Notes: generated from the letters alone by a model not told the origin. DNA of 64,000 nt from Vagococcus martis (GCF_002026305.1 NZ_MVAB01000001.1:1470001-1534000), one strand, 5' to 3'. Shown: positions 27,038 to 37,423, counted from the stretch's first letter. Numbers and translations are program-made.

Positions 27038-27170
27038 GAAAATCACCTTTATTTAGTCCGTTTTACCTACGAAAATTAGTGAATTTTAAGAAAAAAAGAT
27101 ACATTTGAACAACTAGTCAAATCCATCTTCTTATAACAAGTATTTTTATTAATTTTTGTAAACTTATTTA

Positions 27171-27569
27171 TTAAATTCCTGCCATTAATTGAGCTTGTTT
27201 TAATTCAATGGCTCTAACTTCTCTTGGCAAGAATCGACGAATCTCGTCTTCATTAAATCCTACTTGGAGTCTTTTTTCATCAATCATAATAGGACGACGT
27301 AGTAATCCAGGATTTTGTTGTACTAACTCTAATAACTCTGGAAGTGATAACTCGTCTAAATCAACATCTAACTTTTGAAATACTTTTGAACGAGTAGAGA
27401 TGATTTCCTCTGTACCATCTTCGGTCATTCTTAGAATTTCCTTTAGTTCATCTTGTGTTAACGGCTCTGAGAATATGTTGCGCTCAACAAATTCTATTTG
27501 ATTTTCTTGTAACCAAGCACGTGCTTTTCGACAAGATGTACAGCTGGGTGAAGTGTATAATTTTAGCAT
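27171..27569 (-). CDS. spx: Transcriptional regulator Spx
   Basis: A 132-residue ArsC-like protein. The redox switch CxxC is Cys10-Cys13 in [36 protein letters not shown] carries the conserved basic region. Spx binds the RNA polymerase alpha subunit and activates the thiol-stress response. The ATG at 27569 was chosen because AAAGGAA is well spaced from it; a GTG three codons earlier is too close. ClpXP degrades Spx, and MecA and a ClpP paralogue are encoded nearby. Confidence 0.94.
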   Translation of the reverse strand: MLKLYTSPSCTSCRKARAWLQENQIEFVERNIFSEPLTQDELKEILRMTEDGTEEIISTRSKVFQKLDVDLDELSLPELLELVQQNPGLLRRPIMIDEKRLQVGFNEDEIRRFLPREVRAIELKQAQLMAGI

Positions 27570-28907
<1,338 letters not shown>

Positions 28908-28974
28908 TTTCTTTATAAATTACATATTTATGCTAAACTAATACTAAAGAAATACTTGAAAGGAGAGTTTATAT

Positions 28975-29544
28975 ATGTCAGATAAAACACCCATGGATAC
29001 CAATGCCATGTTAACTCAAAAAATGATTGAAACTCGTACGATTTTAATTTATGGAGGAATCAATCAAGACTTAGCAAAAGAAGTAAGCAGTCAATTACTA
29101 TTACTTTCTGCTTTGAATGATGAACCAATTACAATTTATATCAATAGCCAAGGTGGCCATGTTGAAGCTGGCGACACCATTCACGACATGATTAAATTTG
29201 TAAAACCCGAAGTAAAAATCGTTGGAACTGGTTGGGTCGCAAGTGCCGGGATTACTATTTTCTTAGCTGCTAAAAAAGAAAATCGCTATTCTTTACCTAA
29301 TACACGTTTCATGATTCATCAACCAGCTGGTGGCGTACAAGGTCAAAGTACGGAAATTCAAATAGAAGCACGTGAAATTGTTAAAATGCGTGAACGCATT
29401 AACCGTTTAATTGCTGAAGCAACTGGTCAAACGTATGAAAAAATTTCTGAAGACACAGATAGAAACTTTTGGATGTCAGTTGATGAGGCAAAAGACTATG
29501 GTATTGTATCCAACATTATCTCATCATCTAGCGAATTAAAATAA
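28975..29544 (+). CDS. ClpP-type protease subunit paralogue with altered catalytic triad
   Basis: A 189-residue member of the ClpP family with oxyanion and active-site regions GWVASAG (Ser90) and FMIHQPAGG (His115). The third residue, normally Asp in YGLVD, aligns with Ser179 (YGIVSN). The N-terminus differs from canonical ClpP and the axial-loop segment is short. Listeria ClpP1, which has Asn at the Asp position, is the nearest described analogue; a separate canonical clpP would be expected elsewhere in the genome. It may form mixed barrels with the main ClpP. AAAGGAGAG precedes the ATG and a strong terminator follows. Confidence 0.85.
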   Translation: MSDKTPMDTNAMLTQKMIETRTILIYGGINQDLAKEVSSQLLLLSALNDEPITIYINSQGGHVEAGDTIHDMIKFVKPEVKIVGTGWVASAGITIFLAAKKENRYSLPNTRFMIHQPAGGVQGQSTEIQIEAREIVKMRERINRLIAEATGQTYEKISEDTDRNFWMSVDEAKDYGIVSNIISSSSELK

Positions 29545-29550
29545 ACACAA

Positions 29551-29590
29551 ATATCCCCGTATTGAGTTAATCGATACGGGGATATTTTTA
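29551..29590 (+). terminator. Terminator after the clpP paralogue
   Basis: ATATCCCCGTAT/ATACGGGGATAT form a 12-bp stem followed by TTTT, seven bases after the stop codon. The convergent phosphatase gene ends within its tail. Confidence 0.85.
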
Positions 29591-30055
29591 TAATTCTTCT
29601 TTAATTTTTTCTAACCACTTAGTTGTCCCTTTGTCTATTAATTCATAAGTTAAATCAAAATCGCCTGTATAGTACGGGTCAGGAATATTCTCCTTTTCTA
29701 ATTTAACTTCCTCTGATAATAATAGATGAATTTTATGTAATAAATCAATCTCTGGTGATAATCCTTCTAAATCGCGAATATTATTTTCATCCATACCAAT
29801 AATATAATCATATTCATGAAAATCATCTGAAGATATTTTCTCAGCAAATAACCCATCACATGATAAGCCAACTTCTTTTAGTTTATCTTGTGTACCTTTA
29901 TGAGGTGCATCTCCATCATTCCAGCTGCCTGTGGCTCTTGACGACACTTGTATCTGATCTGCTAATCCACTATCCTTAACTTTTTCTCTAAAAACTATTT
30001 CTGCCATAGGCGAGCGGCAAATGTTCCCTAAACAAACAAATAATACCTTCTTCAT
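29588..30055 (-). CDS. Low-molecular-weight protein tyrosine phosphatase
   Basis: A 155-residue phosphatase. The P-loop CLGNICRS (residues 8-15) supplies the nucleophile Cys8 and Arg14; the general acid is the Asp in DPYYTGDF near residue 127. Enzymes of this class remove phosphate from protein tyrosine, and bacterial members often tune polysaccharide synthesis; some act on arginine phosphate. GGGGGATAAT precedes the ATG. It sits after veg on the same strand with a terminator between them. Confidence 0.92.
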   Translation of the reverse strand: MKKVLFVCLGNICRSPMAEIVFREKVKDSGLADQIQVSSRATGSWNDGDAPHKGTQDKLKEVGLSCDGLFAEKISSDDFHEYDYIIGMDENNIRDLEGLSPEIDLLHKIHLLLSEEVKLEKENIPDPYYTGDFDLTYELIDKGTTKWLEKIKEEL

Positions 30056-30077
30056 CCATTATCCCCCTTAAAAAAAA

Positions 30078-30104
30078 TAAAAAGCCTTAGGACTTCTAGG
30101 CTCT
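30078..30104 (-). terminator. Probable terminator of veg
   Basis: GCCT/AGGC-based hairpin followed on the minus strand by TTTTTATTTTTTTT, ten bases past the veg stop codon. The stem is short but the T-run is long. Confidence 0.6.
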
Positions 30105-30113
30105 ATATCTTTA

Positions 30114-30371
30114 TTATCCTATTAATTCCTCTTCACTGTCGTGAAATAAAACTTCAACTGAATGAGTTAAAATATCAGTATAACTATATGATACACGTTC
30201 AAAAGCATTTTCTTCTTGATCTAATTGTACAATAAACACTGATGGATATAATTCGGCTAAAACGCCATGACGCTCAGTTTGCTTTTTACGACCAGTTTGA
30301 GCGACCAATTTTATTCTACTACCAACTTTATTTTCTAATTCTTCTTTTATAGTGGAGATATTTATAGACAT
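30114..30371 (-). CDS. veg: Veg family protein
   Basis: An 85-residue protein with the Veg core GVLAELYPSVFIVQLDQEENAFERVSYSY. The ATG at 30371 follows AAAGAGGTG and fits the family start; earlier in-frame codons lack a ribosome-binding site. In Bacillus Veg is abundant, strongly expressed and linked to biofilm formation; the molecular mechanism is poorly known. A strong extended -10 promoter lies 21-49 bases upstream. Confidence 0.92.
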   Translation of the reverse strand: MSINISTIKEELENKVGSRIKLVAQTGRKKQTERHGVLAELYPSVFIVQLDQEENAFERVSYSYTDILTHSVEVLFHDSEEELIG

Positions 30372-30391
30372 TTTATTCACCTCTTTGCCTA

Positions 30392-30420
30392 AGTATACCA
30401 TAGACGAACAAAAAATACAA
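30392..30420 (-). promoter_or_regulatory. Promoter of veg
   Basis: TTGTAT, a 17-base spacer and TATACT with an upstream TG (extended -10) on the minus strand. Confidence 0.75.
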
Positions 30421-30514
30421 ATTTTACCATAATTGTTTTTATTTTTCAATACTATTTTTATTTTTTCATAGAATAATTAGTATTTTTTATTAAGAGAGAT
30501 AACTACTTTATTTT

Positions 30515-31057
30515 TTATGGATTAATACAATAGCGCATAAACTTTTTCTTCACACGGGATAACGCTCGTTTATCCTTTAATTGACTACACTCTTCTATAG
30601 TATTTTTAACAAACACTTGTCTTTCATATTCAGATAACGACTCAGAAAATAATAACGCATTTTCCTTATAAAAAATATACTTAAAGTTTTCTGATGATCT
30701 TTGTTCTACTAAAGCTTTCGTTCCATCGATTTCTTCGACATTGATCGCCCCAGTTTCTTTATCTGTTCTTCTTTTATACGCTTCTTGGTGTCTAATCAAT
30801 GAAAAAACATGATGTTTAAAATTCATACGAAAAAAACTACCAAATGTTGCACCTTTTTTACGATCAAATGTTTGAATTGATTTATAACAACAAATCCGAC
30901 CTTCTTGTAACCAATCATCTGTATCAAAATACATCAAATGATAAACCCGCTTCACACGATAAACGATTGGCTGATACGTTTCAAAAATATAAGCGAAAGA
31001 ATATGAACAACCTTTTTTCGCTCTCTCAATAAGTAGTTCTAAAATCTCTTCTTCCAT
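30515..31057 (-). CDS. SigH/ComX-like sigma-70 family factor
   Basis: A 180-residue sigma factor. Region 2 is visible from about residue 20 to 95 (FDTDDWLQEGRICCYKSIQTFDRKKGATFGSFF), and the C-terminus keeps a short region-4-like SRVKKKFMRYC. Region 3 is missing, as in SigH/ComX-type factors. In Bacillus and Enterococcus sigH follows rae1; here rae1 is 3.2 kb upstream on the same strand with a MerR/MFS cassette between, supporting orthology with SigH. In Lactobacillales such factors can drive competence genes. GGAGG precedes the ATG, and TGTTATAAT (around 31103-31111) is an extended -10 promoter. Confidence 0.8.
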   Translation of the reverse strand: MEEEILELLIERAKKGCSYSFAYIFETYQPIVYRVKRVYHLMYFDTDDWLQEGRICCYKSIQTFDRKKGATFGSFFRMNFKHHVFSLIRHQEAYKRRTDKETGAINVEEIDGTKALVEQRSSENFKYIFYKENALLFSESLSEYERQVFVKNTIEECSQLKDKRALSRVKKKFMRYCINP

Positions 31058-31102
31058 AAAGCCTCCTTATTTTTTTGAAAGCGTTATCTCTCTTCGTGTT
31101 TT

Positions 31103-31111
31103 ATTATAACA
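31103..31111 (-). promoter_or_regulatory. Extended -10 element of the SigH-like gene
   Basis: TGTTATAAT on the minus strand, about 45 bases before the start codon. No good -35 box was seen, which suits an extended -10 promoter. Confidence 0.5.
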
Positions 31112-31198
31112 CCTTTTTTTATAATGTGGGTTTAATATTTTTTGAATTTTATATGAAAAATTCGTTTCTTTTGTTTGCCCAAAATATGGTTTTTAAAA

Positions 31199-31639
31199 CT
31201 AATTATCCTCTATTTGTTTAATACTATAACGTAATAAATTATTCTTCGAATCATGAGTAATCGTTATTTTTTCATTTGTTTCATCAAATGGTCCTATGGT
31301 AAATACTTCATACTGATCATCTAATATTTCAACATCTTTAATATAATTAGAAAAAACCTCACGGAATCTTTGCATCTTACTTAACTTTTTAATTGCTTTC
31401 TCGTAAGCCATAGAAAGCGTATACCCACTATCTAAGTATTCTTTTATTAGCTCTACTTTTATAATATCACTTAACTTATAAGCTCTTGGACTATTTGGAT
31501 CTGGTTGAATTGACTTGATATATCCTTTCTTTTCCCAATACCTTAGTTGCCTTGTTGTTGCTCCTGTTTTTTTAGTCAATTCGCTGATCCCCATACGTAT
31601 ATCTTCATGCTCTATCCACTCTTTAAACTTTGACACCAT
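31199..31639 (-). CDS. MerR-family transcriptional regulator
   Basis: A 146-residue regulator. The N-terminal MerR winged helix is plain (ISELTKKTGATTRQLRYWEKKGYI, about residues 18-41, with the following wing). The C-terminal part is a short helix plus a beta-rich end rather than a metal-binding loop. It is transcribed divergently from an MFS drug transporter and shares a 63-bp palindromic control region with it, so it probably regulates both. The inducer is unknown. Confidence 0.85.
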   Translation of the reverse strand: MVSKFKEWIEHEDIRMGISELTKKTGATTRQLRYWEKKGYIKSIQPDPNSPRAYKLSDIIKVELIKEYLDSGYTLSMAYEKAIKKLSKMQRFREVFSNYIKDVEILDDQYEVFTIGPFDETNEKITITHDSKNNLLRYSIKQIEDN

Positions 31640-31680
31640 ATAACCTAATCCCTACTTTCTAGCGACTTTTATCTCTTCCT

Positions 31681-31743
31681 AATATACACCTAGCGAACAT
31701 TTGTGTCAATGTAGTTGACAAGGTTGTCCGCCAGGTGTATATT
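31681..31743. promoter_or_regulatory. Symmetric divergent promoter/operator of merR and MFS transporter
   Basis: A 63-bp near-perfect palindrome centred at 31712. Plus strand: TTGACA (31715-31720), 17 bases, TATATT (31738-31743). Minus strand: TTGACA (31709-31704), 17 bases, TATATT (31686-31681). The -35 boxes are back to back around GTAG. The arms share TACACCT-GCG-ACA, matching at 13 of 15 bases, a good candidate for MerR binding. Confidence 0.85.
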
Positions 31744-31783
31744 ATTTTTTGTTGTAAAAATAAACTTACTAGGAGGAAATCTC

Positions 31784-33259
31784 ATGAGTGATACACATCC
31801 CTTAGATATTCATGGTAACACGTATAAACGTAGTCTACTCGTTGCTGTACTTTTAATTGGAACTTTTTGTACAGTATTAAATCAAACACTACTTACTACT
31901 GCTTTTCCAACATTAATGGAAGATTTTAATGTTTCTGCTGCTACTATTCAATGGTTAACAACAGGATTTTTATTAGTTAACGGAATTATGATTCCTATTT
32001 CTGCGTGGCTTATGAATAAATTCAACTCAAAGAATTTATACATTGGTGCGATGAGTATTTTCTTAGTTGGAACGATTCTTTGTGCGATTGCCCCAACATT
32101 TTCTATGCTACTAACTGGCAGACTAGTCCAAGCTGCTGGGGTTGGTGTGTCAATGCCTTTAATGCAAAATATTATGTTAAACATCTTTCCACCAGAAAAG
32201 CGTGGTGCCGCGATGGGCGGAGCCGGAATTGTTATTGGACTTGCTCCAGCTTTAGGTCCAACATTATCTGGTTACATTATCGATCATTATGTATGGCGTG
32301 ATTTATTTTATATGGTCATTCCTATTGTTGTTTTAGTTATCATTTTGTCATTTTTCGCTATGAAGAGCGTGTTAGAACTTTCTAATCCTGCTATTGATGT
32401 TTTATCTATCTGTCTTTCTACTCTAGGATTTGGTTCATTACTTTATGGATTTTCTAGTGTCGGCAATGATGGATGGGGTAGCACAAAAGTTATCGGCTTT
32501 TTAGCTGTTGGGATTGTGACATTAATGATTTTCACTTGGCGACAACTAACCATTGAAACGCCATTCTTAGAGCTTAGAGTGTTTAAATCAAAAACTTATA
32601 CGATTGCAACAATTCTTTCCAGTTTAGCAAACATGGCAATGATTGGAGCTGAAATGGTTCTTCCTTTATACATTCAAAATATTCGAGGCGAATCTGCTTT
32701 TCATTCTGGTCTAATGTTATTGCCTGGTGCGTTAGTCATGGGATTCATGATGCCAATTACTGGGAGAATTTTTGATAAACATGGAGCAAAACGTTTAGGT
32801 ATCATGGGGATGTTTTTACTGACAAGTGCGACCATTCCTTTTATGTTCCTAACTGAAACAACTCCTGTTATTTATATTATTACGTTATATGCTGTTCGTA
32901 TGTTTGGTATTTCAATGGTTATGATGCCTTTAACAACTCTTGGTATGAACTCATTACCAAAACACTTGATGACACATGGGACCGCCGTAAACAGTACCTT
33001 ACGACAAGTAGCCAGCTCAGTTGGTACAGCTATTTTAATCAGTGTCTTAACAAATCAAACAAAAAATGCGTTACCTGAGAAATCATTATTAAAATCATCT
33101 CCTCTTGAATACAAAGAATTAGCGACTCATGCTACGTTAACAGGTTACCATGCAGCATTCCTAGTAGCTGTTTTATTTGGGATTATCGGTTTAGTCACCA
33201 CATTCTTTATTCACGAAAATTCTAAAAAAGCATCTCAAAGTAAGGAGGTCATCTCATGA
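31784..33259 (+). CDS. MFS multidrug efflux transporter, DHA2 (14-helix) family
   Basis: A 491-residue transporter with about 14 predicted membrane helices. The antiporter motif C GLAPALGPTLSGY and the motif A-like GRIFDKHGAKRLG are visible. It resembles LmrB/EmrB/QacA drug-proton antiporters. The ATG at 31784 has GGAGG seven bases upstream; an in-frame codon at 31715 lies inside the promoter. It is transcribed divergently from merR and overlaps the DUF4811 gene by four bases (ATGA). Drug substrates are unknown. Confidence 0.9.
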   Translation: MSDTHPLDIHGNTYKRSLLVAVLLIGTFCTVLNQTLLTTAFPTLMEDFNVSAATIQWLTTGFLLVNGIMIPISAWLMNKFNSKNLYIGAMSIFLVGTILCAIAPTFSMLLTGRLVQAAGVGVSMPLMQNIMLNIFPPEKRGAAMGGAGIVIGLAPALGPTLSGYIIDHYVWRDLFYMVIPIVVLVIILSFFAMKSVLELSNPAIDVLSICLSTLGFGSLLYGFSSVGNDGWGSTKVIGFLAVGIVTLMIFTWRQLTIETPFLELRVFKSKTYTIATILSSLANMAMIGAEMVLPLYIQNIRGESAFHSGLMLLPGALVMGFMMPITGRIFDKHGAKRLGIMGMFLLTSATIPFMFLTETTPVIYIITLYAVRMFGISMVMMPLTTLGMNSLPKHLMTHGTAVNSTLRQVASSVGTAILISVLTNQTKNALPEKSLLKSSPLEYKELATHATLTGYHAAFLVAVLFGIIGLVTTFFIHENSKKASQSKEVIS

Positions 33260-33972
33260 TTGTCATCTTAGTTATTCTTAGTGTGTTACTATTTGCTTTC
33301 ACATTTATTTTCGCAAAATCAACATGGCAATACATTTTAACCGTGATTTTCGGTATTGTTTTTATCGGAAGTGTTGTATTAATGGAAATGAATTATGCTC
33401 ATCACTTTGGAATGGAGAAAGAAACAACAACGAAAGAAGTTTCTCTTGTGAGTTCAGCTGATGCAGAGAATTTAAAGATTCTATTATACCAACCTGTAGG
33501 AACAAAAGGTGATAAAGTCTACTTATATAAAACAACACCTACTCAGAAAAAAGTTTCTCAAACAGGAACAGATCATGTAACGAACACTGTCAAAACAACT
33601 GATACAGATAAAGCAACTCTAGAAACGAAAACGACTCGTTGGGTATATAAAGATTCTTTTTATGACTTATTATTTGGTATTTCTGGAAACAATAAAGAAT
33701 TTGATTCTAGAAAAAATACGTTCTATCTTCCAAGTGATTGGTTAGAATTAAGTACGGATCAAGCTAAAAAACTGGGAGAAGAAATGTCTGCTAAAAAAGA
33801 TACCCTAGAAGCAGATATAAAAAAATATGTTGCTGATAAACTAAAAGAAGAGATTACTAAGGATCCATCCATCGCAACAAATAAAGATAAACAAACAGAA
33901 TTATCTAAAACTTATGCTAAAGAATATCAAGAAAAAATGATGTCTGATATTCTGAAAAATATTTCAAAATAG
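33256..33972 (+). CDS. DUF4811 domain membrane protein
   Basis: A 238-residue protein with two N-terminal membrane segments (about residues 2-20 and 25-46) and an extracytoplasmic domain of about 190 residues ending in a Lys/Glu-rich helical region. It matches the DUF4811 family, usually found right after an MFS transporter gene in Lactobacillales. The four-base overlap with the transporter suggests coupled translation and a role as accessory subunit, though no function is established. A terminator follows. Confidence 0.82.
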   Translation: MIVILVILSVLLFAFTFIFAKSTWQYILTVIFGIVFIGSVVLMEMNYAHHFGMEKETTTKEVSLVSSADAENLKILLYQPVGTKGDKVYLYKTTPTQKKVSQTGTDHVTNTVKTTDTDKATLETKTTRWVYKDSFYDLLFGISGNNKEFDSRKNTFYLPSDWLELSTDQAKKLGEEMSAKKDTLEADIKKYVADKLKEEITKDPSIATNKDKQTELSKTYAKEYQEKMMSDILKNISK

Positions 33973-33974
33973 AC

Positions 33975-34018
33975 AAAACCAGTATCACACTGATTCAAGT
34001 GTCGATGCTGGTTTTTTA
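33975..34018 (+). terminator. Terminator of the MFS-DUF4811 operon
   Basis: AACCAGTATCACAC pairs imperfectly with GTGTCGATGCTGGTT and is followed by TTTTTT, just after the stop codon at 33972. Confidence 0.85.
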
Positions 34019-34175
34019 TTGACCAAAATGGTACCTTTACTATTTAATGAATGTTATATTATGATAATAAAAATAAATTAATAACAAAAACCAAGAAGAT
34101 CAAACACTCAAGTTAAATGCTATTATTTTATTATTGGCGATTGTTTTATTGAGCTTATGCGTTATGTAAAAAAAT

Positions 34176-34216
34176 AAAAAATGACCCGTTACCATAATAA
34201 AGGTAACGAGCCATTT
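34176..34216 (-). terminator. Terminator after rae1
   Basis: Arms 34179-34193 and 34202-34216 (AAATGACCCGTTACC/GGTAACGAGCCATTT) form a stable stem with one mismatch. On the minus strand it is followed by TTTTTTATTTTTTT. It ends the gltX/cysS/mrnC/rlmB/rae1 cluster. The gap 34019-34175 contains no credible gene. Confidence 0.85.
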
Positions 34217-34219
34217 TGT

Positions 34220-34756
34220 TTAATGATACATTAAATCATCAAATAATTCTTGTAGTGTTTTGACTTGTTCTTGATTCCAAGGACTGTTTCGTCTCAAATT
34301 TTGATATTGGTAGTCCTGTGTGTCAGAATGAATTTCTTTTTCCACTTCTTTAATCGAATTAAACAACTCTCGTGCCGATACTCGTAGTGCTCCTTGTGAG
34401 AAAATAACCCATTGTTCTGCTAAATCACTTGTTGCCACACGAACAGTGGTCAATGCATTCATTTTATTAGGCACTTCTCGCTCAATATAAGTATCAGCCG
34501 TTTCATCTTCTTTTGTAAAAATAACCGTCAAGCCATACTTGTCATATGTTTGCTGAATTCCAGGAACAAGTTGGGCATCAAATACAACGATGATTTCGAT
34601 TCCTTTATACTTTGCATAATTGGATAAGATAAATAATAATTGGTCTCTAGCGTCACTTAGTTTATCTTGTTTTTTCAATCGATTTAACTCAGGCCAAGCA
34701 CCAATCATGTTGTACCCATCAACAAAGAGGACTTGATGTTTTAATTTTCGTGTCAT
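34220..34756 (-). CDS. rae1: NYN-domain ribosome-associated endonuclease Rae1
   Basis: A 178-residue PIN-like NYN nuclease (YacP). The acidic active-site residues appear in VDGYNMIGAWP (Asp13), VVFDAQ and EDETADTYIE. Rae1 enters the ribosomal A site and cleaves mRNA during translation in Bacillus. It follows rlmB by 17 bases, in the conserved cysS-mrnC-rlmB-rae1 order. In relatives sigH comes next; here a terminator and a foreign-looking cassette intervene. Confidence 0.92.
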   Translation of the reverse strand: MTRKLKHQVLFVDGYNMIGAWPELNRLKKQDKLSDARDQLLFILSNYAKYKGIEIIVVFDAQLVPGIQQTYDKYGLTVIFTKEDETADTYIEREVPNKMNALTTVRVATSDLAEQWVIFSQGALRVSARELFNSIKEVEKEIHSDTQDYQYQNLRRNSPWNQEQVKTLQELFDDLMYH

Positions 34757-34773
34757 GTGATGCCCTCCATAAT

Positions 34774-35589
34774 TTATCTCCTTTTTCTATGCACTTCATA
34801 CATTAACAAGCCAGCTGCCACACTCGCATTTAAACTTTGAACATGTCCATCTATCGGGATGGTAATCATTTCGTCTACTTCTTTTTTAAGTGCTTGCCCC
34901 ATCCCTTTTCCTTCATTGCCAATAATTAAAGCAATGTCTCCTGAAACATTCCACTGAGTGTAATCTGTACCTTCCATATCTGTCCCAAATACCCAGATGT
35001 TTTCTTTTTTTAATTCCTTAACTGTTTGCGAAAGGTTTGTCACTCTTGAAATAGGAATGTGTTCTACCGCCCCTGTAGAAGTTTTCACTACCACTGGTGT
35101 CACTCCGACTGCACGATGTTTTGGAATAATGACACCATCAACATTCACTGCATCAGCTGTTCTTAGTATAGAACCTAAGTTATGTGGGTCCATAATGCTA
35201 TCTAAAATTAAGAAAAAACGATTTTCTTTTTCTTTAGTTTTTTCTAGTAATTCTGATAACGATAGGTATTCATATGGCGTAATTTTTAAGACGATGCCTT
35301 GATGATTTAAGCCATCCACCATTTCATCTAATTTAGATTTTGGTACCCATTTGATAGACACAATCTTCTCTTGAGCCAATTGTTTAATCTCTTCGATTTT
35401 ATTTCCTTTAATGTCTTCTTGTAAAAATAGTTTATTGCCTCGATTCGCTTGCAGTGCTTCTATTGTGGCATGTTTTCCTAACACTACATCATCCATCTCT
35501 GGTGTTGGTACATCTGCTTCTTGTTGATTTTTTTTATCAAATTTTGGGCGTTGTCTATCTGATTTTCTTTTATTTTGAGGTTTTCTCAT
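34774..35589 (-). CDS. rlmB: 23S rRNA (guanosine-2'-O-)-methyltransferase RlmB
   Basis: A 271-residue SPOUT methyltransferase. A basic, disordered N-terminus (about 30 residues) precedes the L30e-like substrate-binding domain. The knotted domain holds motif 1 ILDSIMDPHNLGSILRTADA, motif 2 LIIGNEGKGMG and motif 3 IPIDGHVQSLNASVAAGLLMYE. It methylates G2251 of 23S rRNA. It overlaps mrnC by 20 bases and has AGGAG before its ATG. Confidence 0.93.
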   Translation of the reverse strand: MRKPQNKRKSDRQRPKFDKKNQQEADVPTPEMDDVVLGKHATIEALQANRGNKLFLQEDIKGNKIEEIKQLAQEKIVSIKWVPKSKLDEMVDGLNHQGIVLKITPYEYLSLSELLEKTKEKENRFFLILDSIMDPHNLGSILRTADAVNVDGVIIPKHRAVGVTPVVVKTSTGAVEHIPISRVTNLSQTVKELKKENIWVFGTDMEGTDYTQWNVSGDIALIIGNEGKGMGQALKKEVDEMITIPIDGHVQSLNASVAAGLLMYEVHRKRR

Positions 35590-35989
35590 TGTTTTTTTCT
35601 CCTATTGTTTGAATACACCATGCAATAACTTCTTCTAAGCGTTCTTTTTGCTCTGTTAAATGCAGGTAGCCCATCAATGCTTCAAATCCAGTTGATGAGC
35701 GGTACACAGCAATCGACGTATTTTTGGCACTCGTATGACTTTTAGCATTACGTCCACGGCGATACATATCTTGTTCTGTTTCAGTTAGTAAATCTTGCAT
35801 CATCATTTGTTCAATCAAATAATGTTGTGCTTTTGCTGAAACATAGTGTGTTGCTAAACGGTGTAATTGGTTCGGGCGAGTTTGCCCACTTTTTACTAAA
35901 TAATCGCGAATATAGGTCTCATATATGGCATCCCCCACATAAGCTAGTGTTAACCCACTTAATAAGGTATAATCTTTTTCATTTGTCAT
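35570..35989 (-). CDS. mrnC: Mini-ribonuclease 3
   Basis: A 139-residue RNase III catalytic domain without a double-stranded-RNA-binding domain. The signature [19 protein letters not shown] contains the catalytic Asp, and the second acidic site lies near the C-terminus ([13 protein letters not shown]). It matures 23S rRNA in Firmicutes. It overlaps cysS by four bases and rlmB by 20, showing tight coupling. Confidence 0.93.
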   Translation of the reverse strand: MTNEKDYTLLSGLTLAYVGDAIYETYIRDYLVKSGQTRPNQLHRLATHYVSAKAQHYLIEQMMMQDLLTETEQDMYRRGRNAKSHTSAKNTSIAVYRSSTGFEALMGYLHLTEQKERLEEVIAWCIQTIGEKNNEKTSK

Positions 35990-37404
35990 TCACTTCTACT
36001 CCATCTTGTTCCTTGAGGGGTATCTTCTAAAATAATCCCTTTTTCTTTTAATAAATCACGTATCTCATCACTTCTAGCAAAGTTTTTTTCTTTACGAGCG
36101 GCATTTCTCTCAGCGATTAACGCATCAATATCATCATCTAATAAATCAGTTTGATTAACAAGTTCAATCCCAAAAATAAGCATCAGTTTTTCTAATGTTT
36201 CTTGGTAAGCCGTGATAACTCCTTTTGAGACAACATCTTCTTCTAAATAACGATTCAAGTATTTCACTAATTGATAAACAACTGTGATACCATTTGCTGC
36301 ATTGAAATCATCGTCCATCTCTGTAACAAATTCTATCATTAGTGAAGACAACTCTTTTAACCAATCATGGTCGTTTTCTAAAGAATCCACTGCTGTTTCT
36401 AATCTAAACGTTGCATTATTGTAACTACTTTTTATACGTCCTAAATTAGTCGTTGCTTCTTTGATGGTTGTCTCATTGAAAGGCATTGGTCGACGATAAT
36501 GTGTCGTTGATAAAGCGAAACGCACCACTTCTGGTGACACATCTTTCATCAAATCATGTGCTGTAATAAAGTTGCCGAGTGATTTACTCATTTTTTCACC
36601 TGATTCACCTACAGTTAGATACGCATTATGCATCCAATAATGAGCAAACGTTTCACCCGTTTTCGCTTCACTTTGAGCTATTTCATTTTCATGATGAGGG
36701 AATTCTAAATCCTGTCCACCTGCATGAATATCTATTGTATCACCTAAATGCTTCGTTGCCATCACGGAGCACTCAATATGCCAACCTGGACGACCTTTTC
36801 CCCATGGCGAATCCCATGATACTTCTTGCTCTTTGGCTTGTTTCCATAATGCAAAATCTAATGGGTCCTCTTTTTTAGCTGATTCAGCACCCGTTCTTTG
36901 ACTCGCACCTGTCTCTAATTCATCAATACTTTTATTACTTAATTTTCCATAAGGTTTAAATAGTCGCGTACGATAGTACACATCTCCTTGTGATTCATAA
37001 GCATATCCTTTTTCAACCAACACAGAAATAAATTCGATAATGTCATCAATATGATCAACGACACGCGGATGTAGACAAGCTGGTTGCACATTGAGTTTTC
37101 CGGTATCTTCTTTAAATGCGTCAATAAATTTATCTGCTAATTCTTTGGTTGAAATACCTTCTTGATTCGCTGTCTTAATAATTTTATCATCCACATCTGT
37201 AAAGTTAGAAACATAATTAACTTTGTAGCCCCTAAATTCAAAGTAACGGCGAACAGTATCAAATGCTACGGTACTTCTAGCATTTCCTATATGAATGTAG
37301 TTATAAACAGTTGGTCCGCATAGATACATGCTGACTTCATTTGGTTTAATTGGCACAAAATTTTCTTTTTTACGACTTAAAGTATTATAAATTTTTATTC
37401 CCAT
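35986..37404 (-). CDS. cysS: Cysteinyl-tRNA synthetase
   Basis: A 472-residue class I synthetase. The HIGH motif is HIGN at residues 38-41, following Cys29, one of the zinc ligands. Further zinc ligands lie in the stretch [10 protein letters not shown] and near HHENE. KMSKS occurs in [11 protein letters not shown]. It charges tRNA-Cys. A T-box leader between gltX and this gene controls it. In many relatives cysE separates gltX and cysS, which is not so here. Confidence 0.95.
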   Translation of the reverse strand: MGIKIYNTLSRKKENFVPIKPNEVSMYLCGPTVYNYIHIGNARSTVAFDTVRRYFEFRGYKVNYVSNFTDVDDKIIKTANQEGISTKELADKFIDAFKEDTGKLNVQPACLHPRVVDHIDDIIEFISVLVEKGYAYESQGDVYYRTRLFKPYGKLSNKSIDELETGASQRTGAESAKKEDPLDFALWKQAKEQEVSWDSPWGKGRPGWHIECSVMATKHLGDTIDIHAGGQDLEFPHHENEIAQSEAKTGETFAHYWMHNAYLTVGESGEKMSKSLGNFITAHDLMKDVSPEVVRFALSTTHYRRPMPFNETTIKEATTNLGRIKSSYNNATFRLETAVDSLENDHDWLKELSSLMIEFVTEMDDDFNAANGITVVYQLVKYLNRYLEEDVVSKGVITAYQETLEKLMLIFGIELVNQTDLLDDDIDALIAERNAARKEKNFARSDEIRDLLKEKGIILEDTPQGTRWSRSE

Positions 37405-37423
37405 GATTCTCTCCTCTCACAAA

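Noticed and set aside
31715-31783. Longer N-terminus for the MFS transporter
   Set aside because: The upstream frame overlaps the -35/-10 promoter, and the ATG at 31784 has a clear GGAGG.
34077-34143. Short hydrophobic frame after the DUF4811 gene
   Set aside because: It has no start codon after the preceding in-frame stop, and a competing frame from ATG 34051 gives only 21 residues without a ribosome-binding site.
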